This document shows, piece after piece, positions 1 through 8,031 of a DNA stretch of 60,395 nt. Position 1 is the first letter of the stretch; every line of letters starts with the position of its first letter. This stretch comes from Bacillota bacterium (lineage in GTDB: Bacteria > Sysuimicrobiota > Sysuimicrobiia > Sysuimicrobiales > Segetimicrobiaceae). The notes under the pieces were generated by a model. It had not been told where the DNA came from. It did no database searches and saw only the letters and a list, made by a program, of their open reading frames with translations. The position numbers and the translations under genes were made by a program. The stretch covers positions 1-60,395 of the forward strand of contig JAJPJJ010000110.1 in assembly GCA_021324295.1 (NCBI GenBank). The letters run 5' to 3'.

Positions 1-750
1 CACCCGCGCACCGTGCACGAGCGGCACCAGACGATAGAAGGTGCCCACGACCATCAGCCCGAGGAAGCCGCCGAGCCCCAAGCTCAGGTGGACGAGGAGC
101 CCACGATGGGCCATGAGGAGCCCGGGCCACAGGCCCCACCGGAGGTTCGCGGCGAGCGCCAGGCCCCACAGCAGCACGAGCAGCAGGCACAGCAGCGCAA
201 CCAAGGTGTGCGGGCTGAGGACGGCGCGCCGGGGGCCCGCCGACGTCAGGGTCGCGGCGAGCAACGCGATGAACCACCAGGACGCCAGGTTGACACCGAC
301 CCCGCCGGCGACCGCCCACGCCGGTCGGCCGGCGGCGAAGCCGGCCACGAGCGCGAGGACGCCCAGCGCAAACAGGGTATACAGCCACGGGATCGTGCGC
401 TCACCGCGGACCCGAGCACCCAGGAGCGCAGGGGCCATCTGCATCGCCGCGCCCATGATCGTCATCGTGGCCCACCCGAGGGTCGCGACGTGCGTGGCGG
501 CGAAGGCCGGGAACGCCTCGTAGGCGCCCTCGGCGAGGAGCCCGGATACGAAGACCAGCAAGATGCCGAGGGACGGGAACGCCAGCCCCACCGCCGTCCA
601 GGTGAACCAGCTGCCGAACGTAAATGCCAGCGGGCCGCCGGCCGCGGGGGGCGCGGCGTCACGAGGCTCCGCTCCGGCGCCCGCAGCCCCGCGGGGCGGA
701 GCGCCCGGAGACGCGCGGCCTCGCGTCGGCCGCCCGACGTCGTCTACCAT
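1..750 (-). CDS. Partial heme-copper-oxidase-like polytopic membrane protein
   Basis: Reads from an ATG at 750 and stays open to base 1, so the C-terminus lies outside the window. About 40 Ala/Pro/Gly-rich residues precede a series of hydrophobic segments, at least six in the 250 visible residues. Two histidine-containing membrane motifs, THVATLGWATMTIMG near residue 86 and HLSLGLGGFLGLMVVG near residue 220 followed by a TFYRLVPL stretch, match uncharacterised proteins related to NnrS and to subunit I of cbb3-type oxidases. In those families such histidines can bind heme, but I cannot show that here. It starts 22 nt after the ackA stop and is probably cotranscribed with it. The family assignment is by recalled motif resemblance only. 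Confidence 0.6.
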   Translation of the reverse strand, partial: MVDDVGRPTRGRASPGAPPRGAAGAGAEPRDAAPPAAGGPLAFTFGSWFTWTAVGLAFPSLGILLVFVSGLLAEGAYEAFPAFAATHVATLGWATMTIMGAAMQMAPALLGARVRGERTIPWLYTLFALGVLALVAGFAAGRPAWAVAGGVGVNLASWWFIALLAATLTSAGPRRAVLSPHTLVALLCLLLVLLWGLALAANLRWGLWPGLLMAHRGLLVHLSLGLGGFLGLMVVGTFYRLVPLVHGARV

Positions 751-772
751 TCGAATCGGGAACGCGGCAAGG

Positions 773-2023
773 TCAGCCGGCTCCGCCGCCGTGCCCTTGG
801 CCCTCCCGGGAGAGACGGCTCAGGCAGGCGACGGTGTCGCGAGCGATCAGGAGTTCCTCGTCGACCGGGATCACATAGGCGTGGAGCGTGGACGCGGGTG
901 TGCTGATCCGGCCCTCTCTGCCCACCGCGGCTTCGTTCTGGCCCTCGTCGAGCCTGAGGCCGCACCACTCCATGCCGGCGCAGATCCGCGCGCGGACCGA
1001 TGGAGCGTGCTCCCCGATGCCGCCTCCGAAGATCACCGCGTCGGCCCCGCCCAGGGCAGCGAGATAGGCCCCGATGTACTTCCTGGCGCGGTAGCAGAAC
1101 ATCTCCACCGCCAGCCCCGCCTGGGCGTCCCCCCGCCGCTCCGCCTCCAGCAGGTCCTGCATATCCGACGAGCGCCCTGAGACTCCGAGAAGGCCCGAGC
1201 GAGCGTTCAACCACGCCTCCACCTCCTCGACGGTCGCGCGCTCCCGGCGCGCCAGCCACCCGGCGAGCGAGGGGTCGACGTCGCCGGACCGCGTCCCCAT
1301 CATGAGGCCCTCGAGCGGCGTCAGGCCCATCGAGGTGTCCACCGACTGCCCACCCTGGACGGCGGCGGCGGAGCAGCCGTTCCCGAGCTGGAGCGTGATC
1401 ACCGTGGTCCGGGCGAGCGGCCGGCCGGTGAGGACGGCGTAGCGCTCCACCATGGAGCGGTGTGCGAAGCCATGAAACCCGTACCGGCGGATACCATGCC
1501 GGACCGCCAGATCCCGCGGGATTGCGTACTGGGCCGCCCGCGCGGGCAGCGTGCGGTGAAACGCCGTATCGAACGTCGCCACCATCGGCACGCCAGGGCC
1601 CAGGGCCGCGCGGGCGGCCCGGATGACACGGAGCGCGGGCTCGGTGTGCAGCGGATCGAGGGACGAGAGCGCGCCGAGCGCGTCGAGCAGGCGGTCGTCG
1701 ATCACGGCGGGTTCCGCGAAGCGGTCCCCGCCGTGGACGATCCGGTGTCCCACCCCATCGACGCGGAGGGCGCCGCCCGCCCCCATCGACCCGAGCCAGC
1801 CCAGGGCCGCGCGCGCCGCCTCGCCGTGGTCGGGGATCGACGCGTGCTCCTCGCGGTGGCGTCCGTCGGGCCCGCTCCCGGAGAGCGACGCGGCACCGCC
1901 GATGCGCGCCACGATCCCGCGCGCCAGACGCCGCGCGCGCCCCGCATCACCCGCGTCTGGCGACGCCTCGATCAGCTGGAATTTCAGCGTGGAGCTTCCC
2001 GCATTGAGCACGAGGATGTTCAT
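773..2023 (-). CDS. ackA: Acetate kinase
   Basis: Acetate/propionate-family kinase (416 aa), making acetate and ATP from acetyl phosphate and ADP in the cytoplasm. Motifs in order are the N-terminal NAGSSTLKFQL, GHRIVHGGDRF, FDTAFH, RRYGFHGFAHR, LQLGNGCS and DTSMGLTPLEGL with MGTRSGDVDP. The usual HLGNG histidine is glutamine here (LQLGNG), which I recall from a subfamily of these kinases. The start at 2023 is chosen because AGAGG lies 7 nt upstream and MNILVLNAGSS is the family N-terminus; an upstream in-frame start at 2044 would add seven unlikely residues. It fits with the phosphoketolase at 39.9-42.3 kb, which would supply acetyl phosphate. Confidence 0.93.
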   Translation of the reverse strand: MNILVLNAGSSTLKFQLIEASPDAGDAGRARRLARGIVARIGGAASLSGSGPDGRHREEHASIPDHGEAARAALGWLGSMGAGGALRVDGVGHRIVHGGDRFAEPAVIDDRLLDALGALSSLDPLHTEPALRVIRAARAALGPGVPMVATFDTAFHRTLPARAAQYAIPRDLAVRHGIRRYGFHGFAHRSMVERYAVLTGRPLARTTVITLQLGNGCSAAAVQGGQSVDTSMGLTPLEGLMMGTRSGDVDPSLAGWLARRERATVEEVEAWLNARSGLLGVSGRSSDMQDLLEAERRGDAQAGLAVEMFCYRARKYIGAYLAALGGADAVIFGGGIGEHAPSVRARICAGMEWCGLRLDEGQNEAAVGREGRISTPASTLHAYVIPVDEELLIARDTVACLSRLSREGQGHGGGAG

Positions 2024-2094
2024 CACGCGCCTCTGAGCGGCCAAGGGATCACCGCGGTGGGCCGACGGACCGTGCAGGGCGTCGCGGGTTCCCG

Positions 2095-2298
2095 TCAGTC
2101 GTCGTCCTCTTCTTCCCCGCCCATCGCGCGGCCGGGCGCCAGGGCGTCGGCCGCGGCGACCAGGTCGCTCAGGGTCTGGGCGATCCGCGGAAAGTCCCGG
2201 GTGAGGCCGTCGAGCCCGCCTACCCCATGGTCGGTGTACGTCTCGACGATCAACTGGGCCGCCAGCTTCTTGAGGTCCTTCCGCGTGATGTCCGGCAT
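2095..2298 (-). CDS. Possible separately translated 67-aa protein (internal start)
   Basis: Alternative start inside the previous gene. An ATG at 2298 is preceded by GGAGAGGAGACCACAGCG, a much better ribosome site than that of the longer frame. The 67-residue product is helical in character, with Lys/Leu-rich N-terminus and an EEEDDD C-terminal tail. I do not recognise the family. If this start is the real one, the DUF5652-like part upstream has lost its own stop codon. Confidence 0.45.
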   Translation of the reverse strand: MPDITRKDLKKLAAQLIVETYTDHGVGGLDGLTRDFPRIAQTLSDLVAAADALAPGRAMGGEEEDDD

Positions 2299-2574
2299 CG
2301 CTGTGGTCTCCTCTCCGGGTGGAGTCGTGCTATCCGGCCTGCTCACCCCGCTCACGGCGGGCATCCGGGGGTGCTGCGGCGGCGCCGCGCGCCTGGGCCT
2401 CTGAGCGCGAGGGCGTGGGGCGAAGCGCGCCAGGTAAGCGATCTCCAGCGCTCCGCCGGTGTTCACCGCGAGGAGCGCCGCGAACCACGCCCACTGTCGT
2501 TCCCGCGCCGCCCGCCACAGGGCGAGTCCCTTCCACGCCGACGACCATGCGATGAGCGGCACGAGGAAGGACAT
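2095..2574 (-). CDS. DUF5652-like membrane segment fused in frame to a small acidic-tailed protein
   Basis: The N-terminal 55 residues contain two hydrophobic segments with WKGLALWRAAR and WFAALLAVNTGGALEIAYL, which resemble DUF5652. A Pro/Arg-rich linker follows, then a 67-residue segment beginning MPDITRKDLKKLAAQLI and ending in a run of Glu and Asp. No stop separates the parts, but the junction has its own strong ribosome site (see 2095-2298), so the natural products may be two proteins. The start at 2574 begins the recognisable domain but has only a weak Shine-Dalgarno sequence. It lies between DoxX and ackA on the same strand and may share their transcript. Function unknown. Confidence 0.5.
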   Translation of the reverse strand: MSFLVPLIAWSSAWKGLALWRAARERQWAWFAALLAVNTGGALEIAYLARFAPRPRAQRPRRAAPPQHPRMPAVSGVSRPDSTTPPGEETTAMPDITRKDLKKLAAQLIVETYTDHGVGGLDGLTRDFPRIAQTLSDLVAAADALAPGRAMGGEEEDDD

Positions 2575-2904
2575 GGGTGTCGATCTCAGCCGCTCGCCGA
2601 CGAGCCGCAACACCGATGGCCCGCGAGTCCGAAGCACCAGAGAGGCCCTCCCGTCCTCCGATACCACCGGTCCCCGGGCGGCAAACGCCCGCCCGGCGGG
2701 AAGCACGCCGTAGGTCCGTTGCTTACTTCACTACGGCGCCGTCCCCGGCGGGACCTCGGCGGAGGCGGACGGGGGGACCACCAGGGTGAGGGATACGGCG
2801 CCTTCCCGGCGGCGCGCACGACCGTGCATAACGACGATGAGGCCGAGGGGGGCCGGGTCCCCCGGTCCCCCCTGGAGCCTCTCGCCGCGCCCGCCGGCTG
2901 CGGC
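2575..2904. other. Intergenic stretch without a convincing gene
   Basis: 330 bases between DoxX and the DUF5652-like gene. I see no credible protein on either strand and no ANNNTA pattern that would give a minus-strand -10. A short inverted repeat GGGCG-GCAAA-CGCCC lies near 2688-2702 and could be a weak attenuator or terminator for DoxX, but it lacks a T tract. Confidence 0.4.
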
Positions 2905-3492
2905 TTACGCGGGCGCCGGGTGGGCCCGGCGGGGCCCCCCGAAGATCCGGCCCGGCCGCCACGGCGTCCCGAGCAGCGGCAGCAGGTAGTAGTCGAGCCC
3001 GATATACCCTGCGACCTTCCAGGCCAGCATGAGCAGGATCGCGGCCACGAACAGCACCGGATTGGTGCTCGCCGTGCCGGCCATCAGGTAGCTCCAGTTC
3101 ATCAGGGCGCCGAAGAAGGCCGAGAAGCCCACGAACACGCCCAGGACGAGCGCGATCCCCACGGCCAGCTCGCCCACCGCCACGACCTTGGCGAACCACG
3201 TGTAGCTGTGGGTCGCGAGCAGGTACTGGATGAAGTCGCGGTACCAGCCGAACGCGATCGGCGGCTGTCCCTGCGGCGGGATCACGACCGCGCGCTCCCA
3301 GTAGGCCTTCACGGCGGCGCCTGTCTGCATCCACGCCGGGCTCGCGAGCTTATGGAGAGAGGCCTCGAACCATTGATAGCCCAGCCAGACCCGCACGATG
3401 AGCCAGAACCAGGCCATCCCGGTGTTGCTGAAGAGGAACCGCGCCAGCGGCGGATCCTCGATCGCGGTGCCCCGTACGACGATCCGTGCCAT
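2905..3492 (-). CDS. DoxX-family membrane protein
   Basis: A 195-residue protein with four hydrophobic segments: WFWLIVRVWLGYQWF near residue 30, VVAVGELAVGIALVLGVFVG near 110, the LMNWSYLMAG region, and VLFVAAILLMLAWKV. The pattern FWLIVRVWLGYQWFEASLHKL is characteristic of DoxX/DoxD proteins, some of which belong to thiosulfate:quinone oxidoreductases; most are of unknown role. The start at 3492 is set by GGAGGTGAG seven nt upstream. Its promoter carries the conserved ATCGGG-type operator (3512-3557), placing it in the stress regulon proposed here. Confidence 0.85.
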   Translation of the reverse strand: MARIVVRGTAIEDPPLARFLFSNTGMAWFWLIVRVWLGYQWFEASLHKLASPAWMQTGAAVKAYWERAVVIPPQGQPPIAFGWYRDFIQYLLATHSYTWFAKVVAVGELAVGIALVLGVFVGFSAFFGALMNWSYLMAGTASTNPVLFVAAILLMLAWKVAGYIGLDYYLLPLLGTPWRPGRIFGGPRRAHPAPA

Positions 3493-3511
3493 CGTGCTCA
3501 CCTCCACCGCA

Positions 3512-3557
3512 AGTGTAGACGCCGCCGCGGTGCGAGCCCATCAGGCCACGCACCGAT
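3512..3557 (-). promoter_or_regulatory. Regulon operator plus -10 box for DoxX
   Basis: Inverted repeat ATCAGGCCACGCACCGAT at 3540-3557 (10 of 12 arm positions match ATCGGG/CCCGAT). Reading the minus strand, 22 bp separate it from TACACT (3517-3512), 20 nt upstream of the DoxX start. Spacing and orientation match the other members of the set. Confidence 0.7.
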
Positions 3558-3623
3558 CCGTCGTCGGGTCTCCAGTGGACACCTCCGCGGCCGCGAGAAG
3601 GCCGACGCGGCTCCCCCGCCTGC

Positions 3624-3639
3624 TATAATTCTCGTGGTG
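3624..3639 (+). promoter_or_regulatory. Consensus -10 box of a leaderless kinase gene
   Basis: TATAAT at 3624-3629 is a perfect -10 hexamer in very GC-rich DNA. The expected transcription start, about 7 nt on, coincides with the two candidate GTG starts at 3634 and 3637, and no Shine-Dalgarno sequence is present. The message is therefore probably leaderless. No ATCGGG-type operator is present here. Confidence 0.6.
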
Positions 3640-5562
3640 CAGCCCTCCCTCACCCCGGTCGTCATCGGCATCGCCGTGGGGATCCACGTCGCGGTGGTGC
3701 TGCTGCTGGCCGCGAGTTATCTCGAAACGCGCTCCCGCTACGTGGCCTGGTGGATGGCGGGCGCGGCGGTCCTGGCGGCCCGCGCGGGGGTGGAGGCGTG
3801 GGCCGGATCGAGCGCGCAGGCGATCCCCGCGCTGGTGGTGCGCAGCGCGCTCCTCCTGGCCGGCGCCGGCTTCTTCATCACCGGCGCGGTCGCGCGGGAT
3901 CCCCGCGCGCGCGGCGTCACGCTGGTCGGCCTCCTCGGCTTCGGCGGGCTGCTGCTCGCCGCGGTGCTCGTCCTGCTGATCGGACGGGGCGACGCGGCCT
4001 CGGCCAGCCTCCTGGCCGGCCTCGGCGCGGGCGCCGCCCTGCTCCTGGCCGCGGAGGGCTACCGGCGGGCCGAGCAGATCCTGGACGATCCGGCGACGCG
4101 AACGGTGGGCGCGGGCCTCCTCCTCACCGGCGCGAACTTCATCGCGTGGGCCGGATTGGCGCGCACCTCCCAGGTGGTCGCCGTCTCGGAGCTCCTCGGC
4201 GGCCTCTGCATGCTGGTGTTCGGGGCGGGGATCGTGATGAGGGCCCTGCAGCGCGCGCAGCGGCTGGTGGTCCTGAGCGGCATCAGCGCCTTGCTGCAGC
4301 AGGCGCGTCCGCCCCGTGAGCTTCTCGCGGAGGTCCTGCAGCGGGTCGGCGGCCTCCTGCAGCTGCACACCGGCTGGGTATTCCTCCGGAACCAGGAGAA
4401 CGGCGCGTACGAGCTCGCCACCGCGTACCACCTGCCCCGCGCGCTCGAGCAGGACGAGCGGGCGGCGATGCGCGGGCCGTGCCGGTGCCTGGATCTCCTG
4501 CAGGCGGGCCAGCTCACGCAGCCCGTGAACATCGTGAACTGCCTGCGGCTGGAGCGCGTCGGCGTCCGGGCCCAGCACGCGAGCGTGCCGCTGCGCAGCT
4601 CGACCGGGATCGCCGGCCTGATGAACCTCCAGCTCCCGTCCGGACGGCTATTCAGCCAGCGCGAGCTCGCGCTCCTCGCGACGGTCGGAAGCCAGGTCGG
4701 CCTCGCGATCGAGCGGGCCCGCCTGCTCGACGAGCTGCAGGAAAAGGAACGCGTCCGGAGCGATCTCATCAAGCGGTTGCTCACCGCCCACGAGGACGAG
4801 CGGCGTCGCATCGCCCGCGAGCTGCACGACGAGACCGGTCAGGCGCTCACCGCCCTGATCCTCACCATCGACCGCGTGCGCGCCCGCGCCGAGCAGGGGC
4901 AGACCGAGACCGCGGCGGAGCTCGCCCGGCTCCGGGGACTCGCCGAGGCGACCCTCGAGGAAGTCCGCAAGCTGATCTACGACCTGCGTCCGACCGTCCT
5001 CGACGACCTGGGGCTGGCGGCCGCGCTCCGGTGGTACGTCCAGCACCAGCTCGCGGCGCGCGGGCTCGCCGTGGGCCTCCATGTCCAGCTCGGGGACAGG
5101 CGGCTCGACCCGATGCTGGAGACCGCCGTGTTCCGGATCGCGCAGGAAGCGCTCTGGAACGTCGTCAAGCACGCCGGGGCCACCGAGGTGGACGTGGAGC
5201 TCACCCTCGCGGACGGGCAGGTGCGCCTCCGGGTGAGGGACAACGGCCGCGGGTTCCAGGTGGACGGCGTCCGGTCGGTCGACCCGCTGCGCGGTGGGGC
5301 CGGCCTCGGCGGGATGCAGGAACGGGCGGCGCTGCTCGGCGGCCGCGTCCGCATCGCCTCGAGGCCCGGCAGCGGGACCGAGGTCCTCGCCGAGTTCCCC
5401 CTCCCCGCCGCCGCCCCGTCCGGACCGCACGGAGCGCGGCCGGCCCCTCCCGCCTCCCGCGCGCAGCCCACCACAATCGGTCCCCCACCGGATGGCGGCC
5501 CCGGGGAGCGCGCCGGAGACATGCCGCCCCACGCCGGCTCGCAGCCTCCTCACGCGATCTGA
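3634..5562 (+). CDS. NarX/DosS-type sensor histidine kinase, 7TM-GAF-HisKA_3-HATPase
   Basis: About 642 residues. The first 210 form roughly seven membrane segments. A GAF domain spans about 215-375 and contains CRC near residue 283 and a further Cys in VNIVNC near 302. HisKA_3 follows, with the phosphoacceptor in ARELHDETGQALTAL (His near 397). The ATPase domain has an N box (QEALWNVVKHA), DNGRGF and GGAGLGGMQERA. This architecture pairs with NarL/LuxR-type response regulators, none of which is in the window, so it is an orphan here. The start is GTG at 3634 or 3637; upstream in-frame sequence is low-complexity and unlikely to be protein. The signal sensed is unknown, but the paired cysteines could ligate metal or respond to redox. 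Confidence 0.85.
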   Translation: MVQPSLTPVVIGIAVGIHVAVVLLLAASYLETRSRYVAWWMAGAAVLAARAGVEAWAGSSAQAIPALVVRSALLLAGAGFFITGAVARDPRARGVTLVGLLGFGGLLLAAVLVLLIGRGDAASASLLAGLGAGAALLLAAEGYRRAEQILDDPATRTVGAGLLLTGANFIAWAGLARTSQVVAVSELLGGLCMLVFGAGIVMRALQRAQRLVVLSGISALLQQARPPRELLAEVLQRVGGLLQLHTGWVFLRNQENGAYELATAYHLPRALEQDERAAMRGPCRCLDLLQAGQLTQPVNIVNCLRLERVGVRAQHASVPLRSSTGIAGLMNLQLPSGRLFSQRELALLATVGSQVGLAIERARLLDELQEKERVRSDLIKRLLTAHEDERRRIARELHDETGQALTALILTIDRVRARAEQGQTETAAELARLRGLAEATLEEVRKLIYDLRPTVLDDLGLAAALRWYVQHQLAARGLAVGLHVQLGDRRLDPMLETAVFRIAQEALWNVVKHAGATEVDVELTLADGQVRLRVRDNGRGFQVDGVRSVDPLRGGAGLGGMQERAALLGGRVRIASRPGSGTEVLAEFPLPAAAPSGPHGARPAPPASRAQPTTIGPPPDGGPGERAGDMPPHAGSQPPHAI

Positions 5563-5888
5563 GCTGACGGCGTTTCGCGGCGCTCGCCGCGCCAGGCCTT
5601 CACGACGCGAACCGAGTACTGGCCTCCCCACTCGCTCGCCACGCGCCCGTCATCCTCGGGATCGTTCCACGGCACGCCGTCGACCAGAAAGAGGTACGTG
5701 TAGGTTCCCGGCCCGAGCGTCAGCGAGACCGTCCACCAGCCGTCCGGGCCGCGGGTCAGCTTGTGCGCCGAGGTGTCCCACCGGTTGAACGAGCCGACCA
5801 GAACCACGGACCGGGCAGTGGGGATGCGCCGCCCGTGGATCCTGAAGGTAACGTTCTGGAGCTCCTCGTGCAGGACCGAGGCCTTCAT
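5550..5888 (-). CDS. Small glycogen-binding (CBM48/AMPK-type) domain protein
   Basis: A 112-residue protein that is essentially one carbohydrate-binding E-set domain: SVVLVGSFNRWD, then GWWTVSLTLGPGTYTYLFLVDG, then a V-P-W-NDPED segment. These strand and Trp positions match the CBM48/AMPK-beta glycogen-binding fold, usually fused to isoamylases or kinases but here standing alone. The start at 5888 has a poly-G ribosome site (seven G) 7 nt upstream; a longer frame to 6413 is low-complexity and rejected. The 3' ends of this gene and the histidine kinase overlap by 13 nt convergently. It is driven by an operator of the conserved set (5967-6013). Confidence 0.8.
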   Translation of the reverse strand: MKASVLHEELQNVTFRIHGRRIPTARSVVLVGSFNRWDTSAHKLTRGPDGWWTVSLTLGPGTYTYLFLVDGVPWNDPEDDGRVASEWGGQYSVRVVKAWRGERRETPSAQIA

Positions 5889-6371
5889 GTCGTCCCCCCC
5901 CGGCCGCGCCAGGTCGCGATAGCGCTGACAGCGCGGCCCTGGAATCGATCGGTTACCTTCCCTCTCTCTATACCAGAGGACCGCGCGGTCGCAGAATCGG
6001 GCGGCGACCTGATTGTGGCGCGAGTCACCCGCGGAGCTGCCCGAGCCGCCCGGCCTCGCGATGCGCCGCCGGGACGTAGGTCGGGCCCGCAGAGATGCCG
6101 GGCGCGTCTCCCGGCGGCCCACGAGGGCGGATTCGACCACCACCATCCGCGGGCGCGTGTTCCTGACCGCCCACCAGAATCCGGCCCCGTCCTCGAGCAG
6201 CGCGATCCGGCCCGCCCGCCGCCAGGCACAGCGCAGTGCGATTGCCAGAGCGCCATGATAGCATGGGCGTATCCCGCAGTACGCTGGGATGGCGATCGGG
6301 TTGTCGCGCCGGCCGGCCCGTGTTGCGCTCGCCACCGGCGCCGGGATCTGAGGCGCCCGAGGGGAGATGCC
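5889..6371. other. Intergenic control region between CBM48 protein and permease
   Basis: 483 bases holding the CBM48 operator (5996-6013) and a lone perfect half-site ATCGGG at 6295-6300 that has no properly spaced -10 box. A minus-strand reading around 6030-6250 contains a short receiver-like run but no start codon or ribosome site. No gene is supported. Confidence 0.4.
5967..6013 (-). promoter_or_regulatory. Regulon operator plus -10 box for CBM48 protein
   Basis: ATCGGGCGGCGACCTGAT at 5996-6013, with one mismatch in the arms, followed on the minus strand after 23 bp by TATAGA (5972-5967). The inferred transcript leader is about 70 nt. The last -10 base is A rather than T. Confidence 0.65.
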
Positions 6372-7543
6372 ATGAACGTGTGGGCCGCCCCCGTCCTTGG
6401 AGCACTCCTCCACGCCCTCGGCCTGGCGTTTGCGATGTTCTGGGAGATCCTGTGGTCGCTGATCCTGGGGTTTGCGCTCTCCGCCGCAGTGCAGGCGTTC
6501 TTCTCAAAGCGACAGATGGCCCGCTTGCTCGGCGACGATTCGCTGCGGTGCGTCAGCCTGGCGAGCCTGTTTGGGTTCGCTTCGTCTTCCTGCTCCTACG
6601 CCGCTGTGGCGCTCGCCCGCTCGCTCTTCCGCAAGGCGCCAGCTTCACCGCCTCGATCGTCTTCCAGTTCGCCTCGACCAACCTCGTGATCGAACTGGGG
6701 ATCATCATGGCGGTCCTGCTGGGCTGGCAGTTCACCCTGGCCGAGTTCATCGGCGGGCCCATCATGATCGCGATCCTGTGGCTGGTCTTCCGCACGACCC
6801 TGCCGCCGCCGCTCGTCGACGAGGCCCGCCGGCACGCCGACACGGGCCTCGTGGGCCGGATGGAGGGGCACGCGCAGATGGACATGTCGGTGGTGGATGA
6901 CCGGCCGCTGTTGACGCGATTGACGTCGCCCGAGGGGGTGACGGCTGTCAGCCACTATTTCGTGATGGACTGGGCCGCCGTCTGGGTGGATATCGCGGGG
7001 GGCTTGCTGATCGCCGGGGCGCTCGCCGCCTGGGTGCCCGACGCCTGGTGGCGGAGCTTCTTCCTGGTCCGCTATCCACTGGGGAACCTCCTCTGGAGCC
7101 CGCTGGTCGCGCCGCTCGTGGCGATCGTCTCCTTCGTGTGCTCCGTTGGCAACGTGCCGCTCGCCGCCGTCCTGTGGAACGGCGGGATCAGCTTCGGCGG
7201 CGTGGTGTCGTTCATCTTCGCCGACCTGATCGTCTTGCCCATCCTCGACATCTACCGCAGGTACTATGGCCCTCGCGTGGCGCTCTACTTGCTCGGCACA
7301 TCGTACGCGGCGATGGCGGCCGCCGGGCTGCTGGTGGAATTTCTCTTCCGTGCCGCGGGGCTCGCTCCCGCCGCGCGCCACGCCATCGTGGCGGAGCCGC
7401 ACCTCACGTGGAACTCCACCGCGATCCTCAACATCCTCTTCCTGGTCCTGGCGGCGGTCCTCGTCTGGCGCTTCTTGCGCACCGGAGGGCCCGCGATGCT
7501 CCGCATGATGAACCAGCCCATGGAGGCGGAAGGACCTGCGTAA
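6372..7543 (+). CDS. COG0701-type permease (UPF0718/ArsP-like), interrupted by a -1 frameshift
   Basis: Starts at ATG 6372 behind GGGGAG. The first 88 codons encode two membrane segments and CSYAAVALARSLFRK. Reading must then shift at the AAGG at 6633-6636, as if one G were missing, to continue as GASFTASIVFQFASTNLVIELG and on to the stop at 7541-7543. The combined protein of about 390 residues has eight or more membrane segments and matches uncharacterised permeases related to the arsenical exporter ArsP; the Cys of the CSYAAVA motif is the family hallmark. Substrate unknown. Both halves keep good coding character, so a sequencing error or a very recent mutation is more likely than an old pseudogene. 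Confidence 0.75.
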
Positions 7544-7557
7544 CACGCCGCACGCCC

Positions 7558-7581
7558 ACGGACGCGCACACGCGCGTCCGT
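7558..7581 (+). terminator. Strong hairpin after permease gene
   Basis: Perfect 10-bp stem ACGGACGCGC / GCGCGTCCGT with ACAC loop, 14 nt past the permease stop. No T tract follows, so it could act as a GC-rich terminator or merely protect the 3' end. Confidence 0.55.
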
Positions 7582-7716
7582 GCGCCGCATTGTGGCCGTG
7601 CGTGCACGGCGTCGATCCGCGCGCAGCGGGCCTCGTCTGTCAAGGCCTGTCCCGCCCTCAGGCCGCGACCACCGCGGGCTCCGCCGGCACGGGGAAGCGG
7701 CCGGCGGCCCGCGCCG

Positions 7717-7836
7717 CCCGACCCAGGCGATCCGGTCGGACCGGGCCCGCACGCCGGTGGCGAAGACCACGGCCAGCCCCGACCCGTCGGTCACGGACGT
7801 GCCCATGAGCACCGCGTTGCGCGGGAGCTCATCGGA
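7717..7836 (-). pseudogene. Remnant of a P-type cation ATPase
   Basis: About 34 codons, reading NAVLMGTSVTDGSGLAVVFATG and then SDRIA, match the actuator-domain region of Mg/Ca-type P-type ATPases; the intact MgtA-like protein at 24439-26988 has FLGTSVVSGAAQAVVVATG at the same place. The TGES motif that should come before it and the DKTGT region that should follow are absent in all frames. It is an isolated decayed fragment, lying in an otherwise gene-free 488-base gap (7544-8031). Confidence 0.5.
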
Positions 7837-8031
7837 ACCGGGCCCCGGGTGCCACGGGTGTGGCACTCCTGGGCCCCTCGGTAGGCCGCATCAAGCGCCG
7901 TCGACACAGAGGGGAGCGTCGAGGGGCCACGAAACTGGTGCAATGATCGGCACGACCGTAGGGAGGCGCCGACCCACCGGGCCGGTGTGCACGGTGGGAC
8001 GGGCCTGACTCACATGAGGAGGTGAGAGGGG

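Noticed and set aside
2616-2633. ATGGCCCGCGAGTCCGAA, similar to the site at 60363
   Set aside because: Arms do not form a dyad and no -10 box follows at the right distance.
6025-6260. Minus-strand receiver-like run (LLEDGAGFWWAVRNTRP) with TATCAT at 6260-6255
   Set aside because: No start codon or ribosome site in that frame and no second conserved motif; might be a decayed fragment but cannot be supported.
6295-6312. Half-site ATCGGG upstream of the permease
   Set aside because: Distal arm is CGCCGG and no TANNNT lies 21-23 bp away on either side; only a poor TACGCC at 23 bp.
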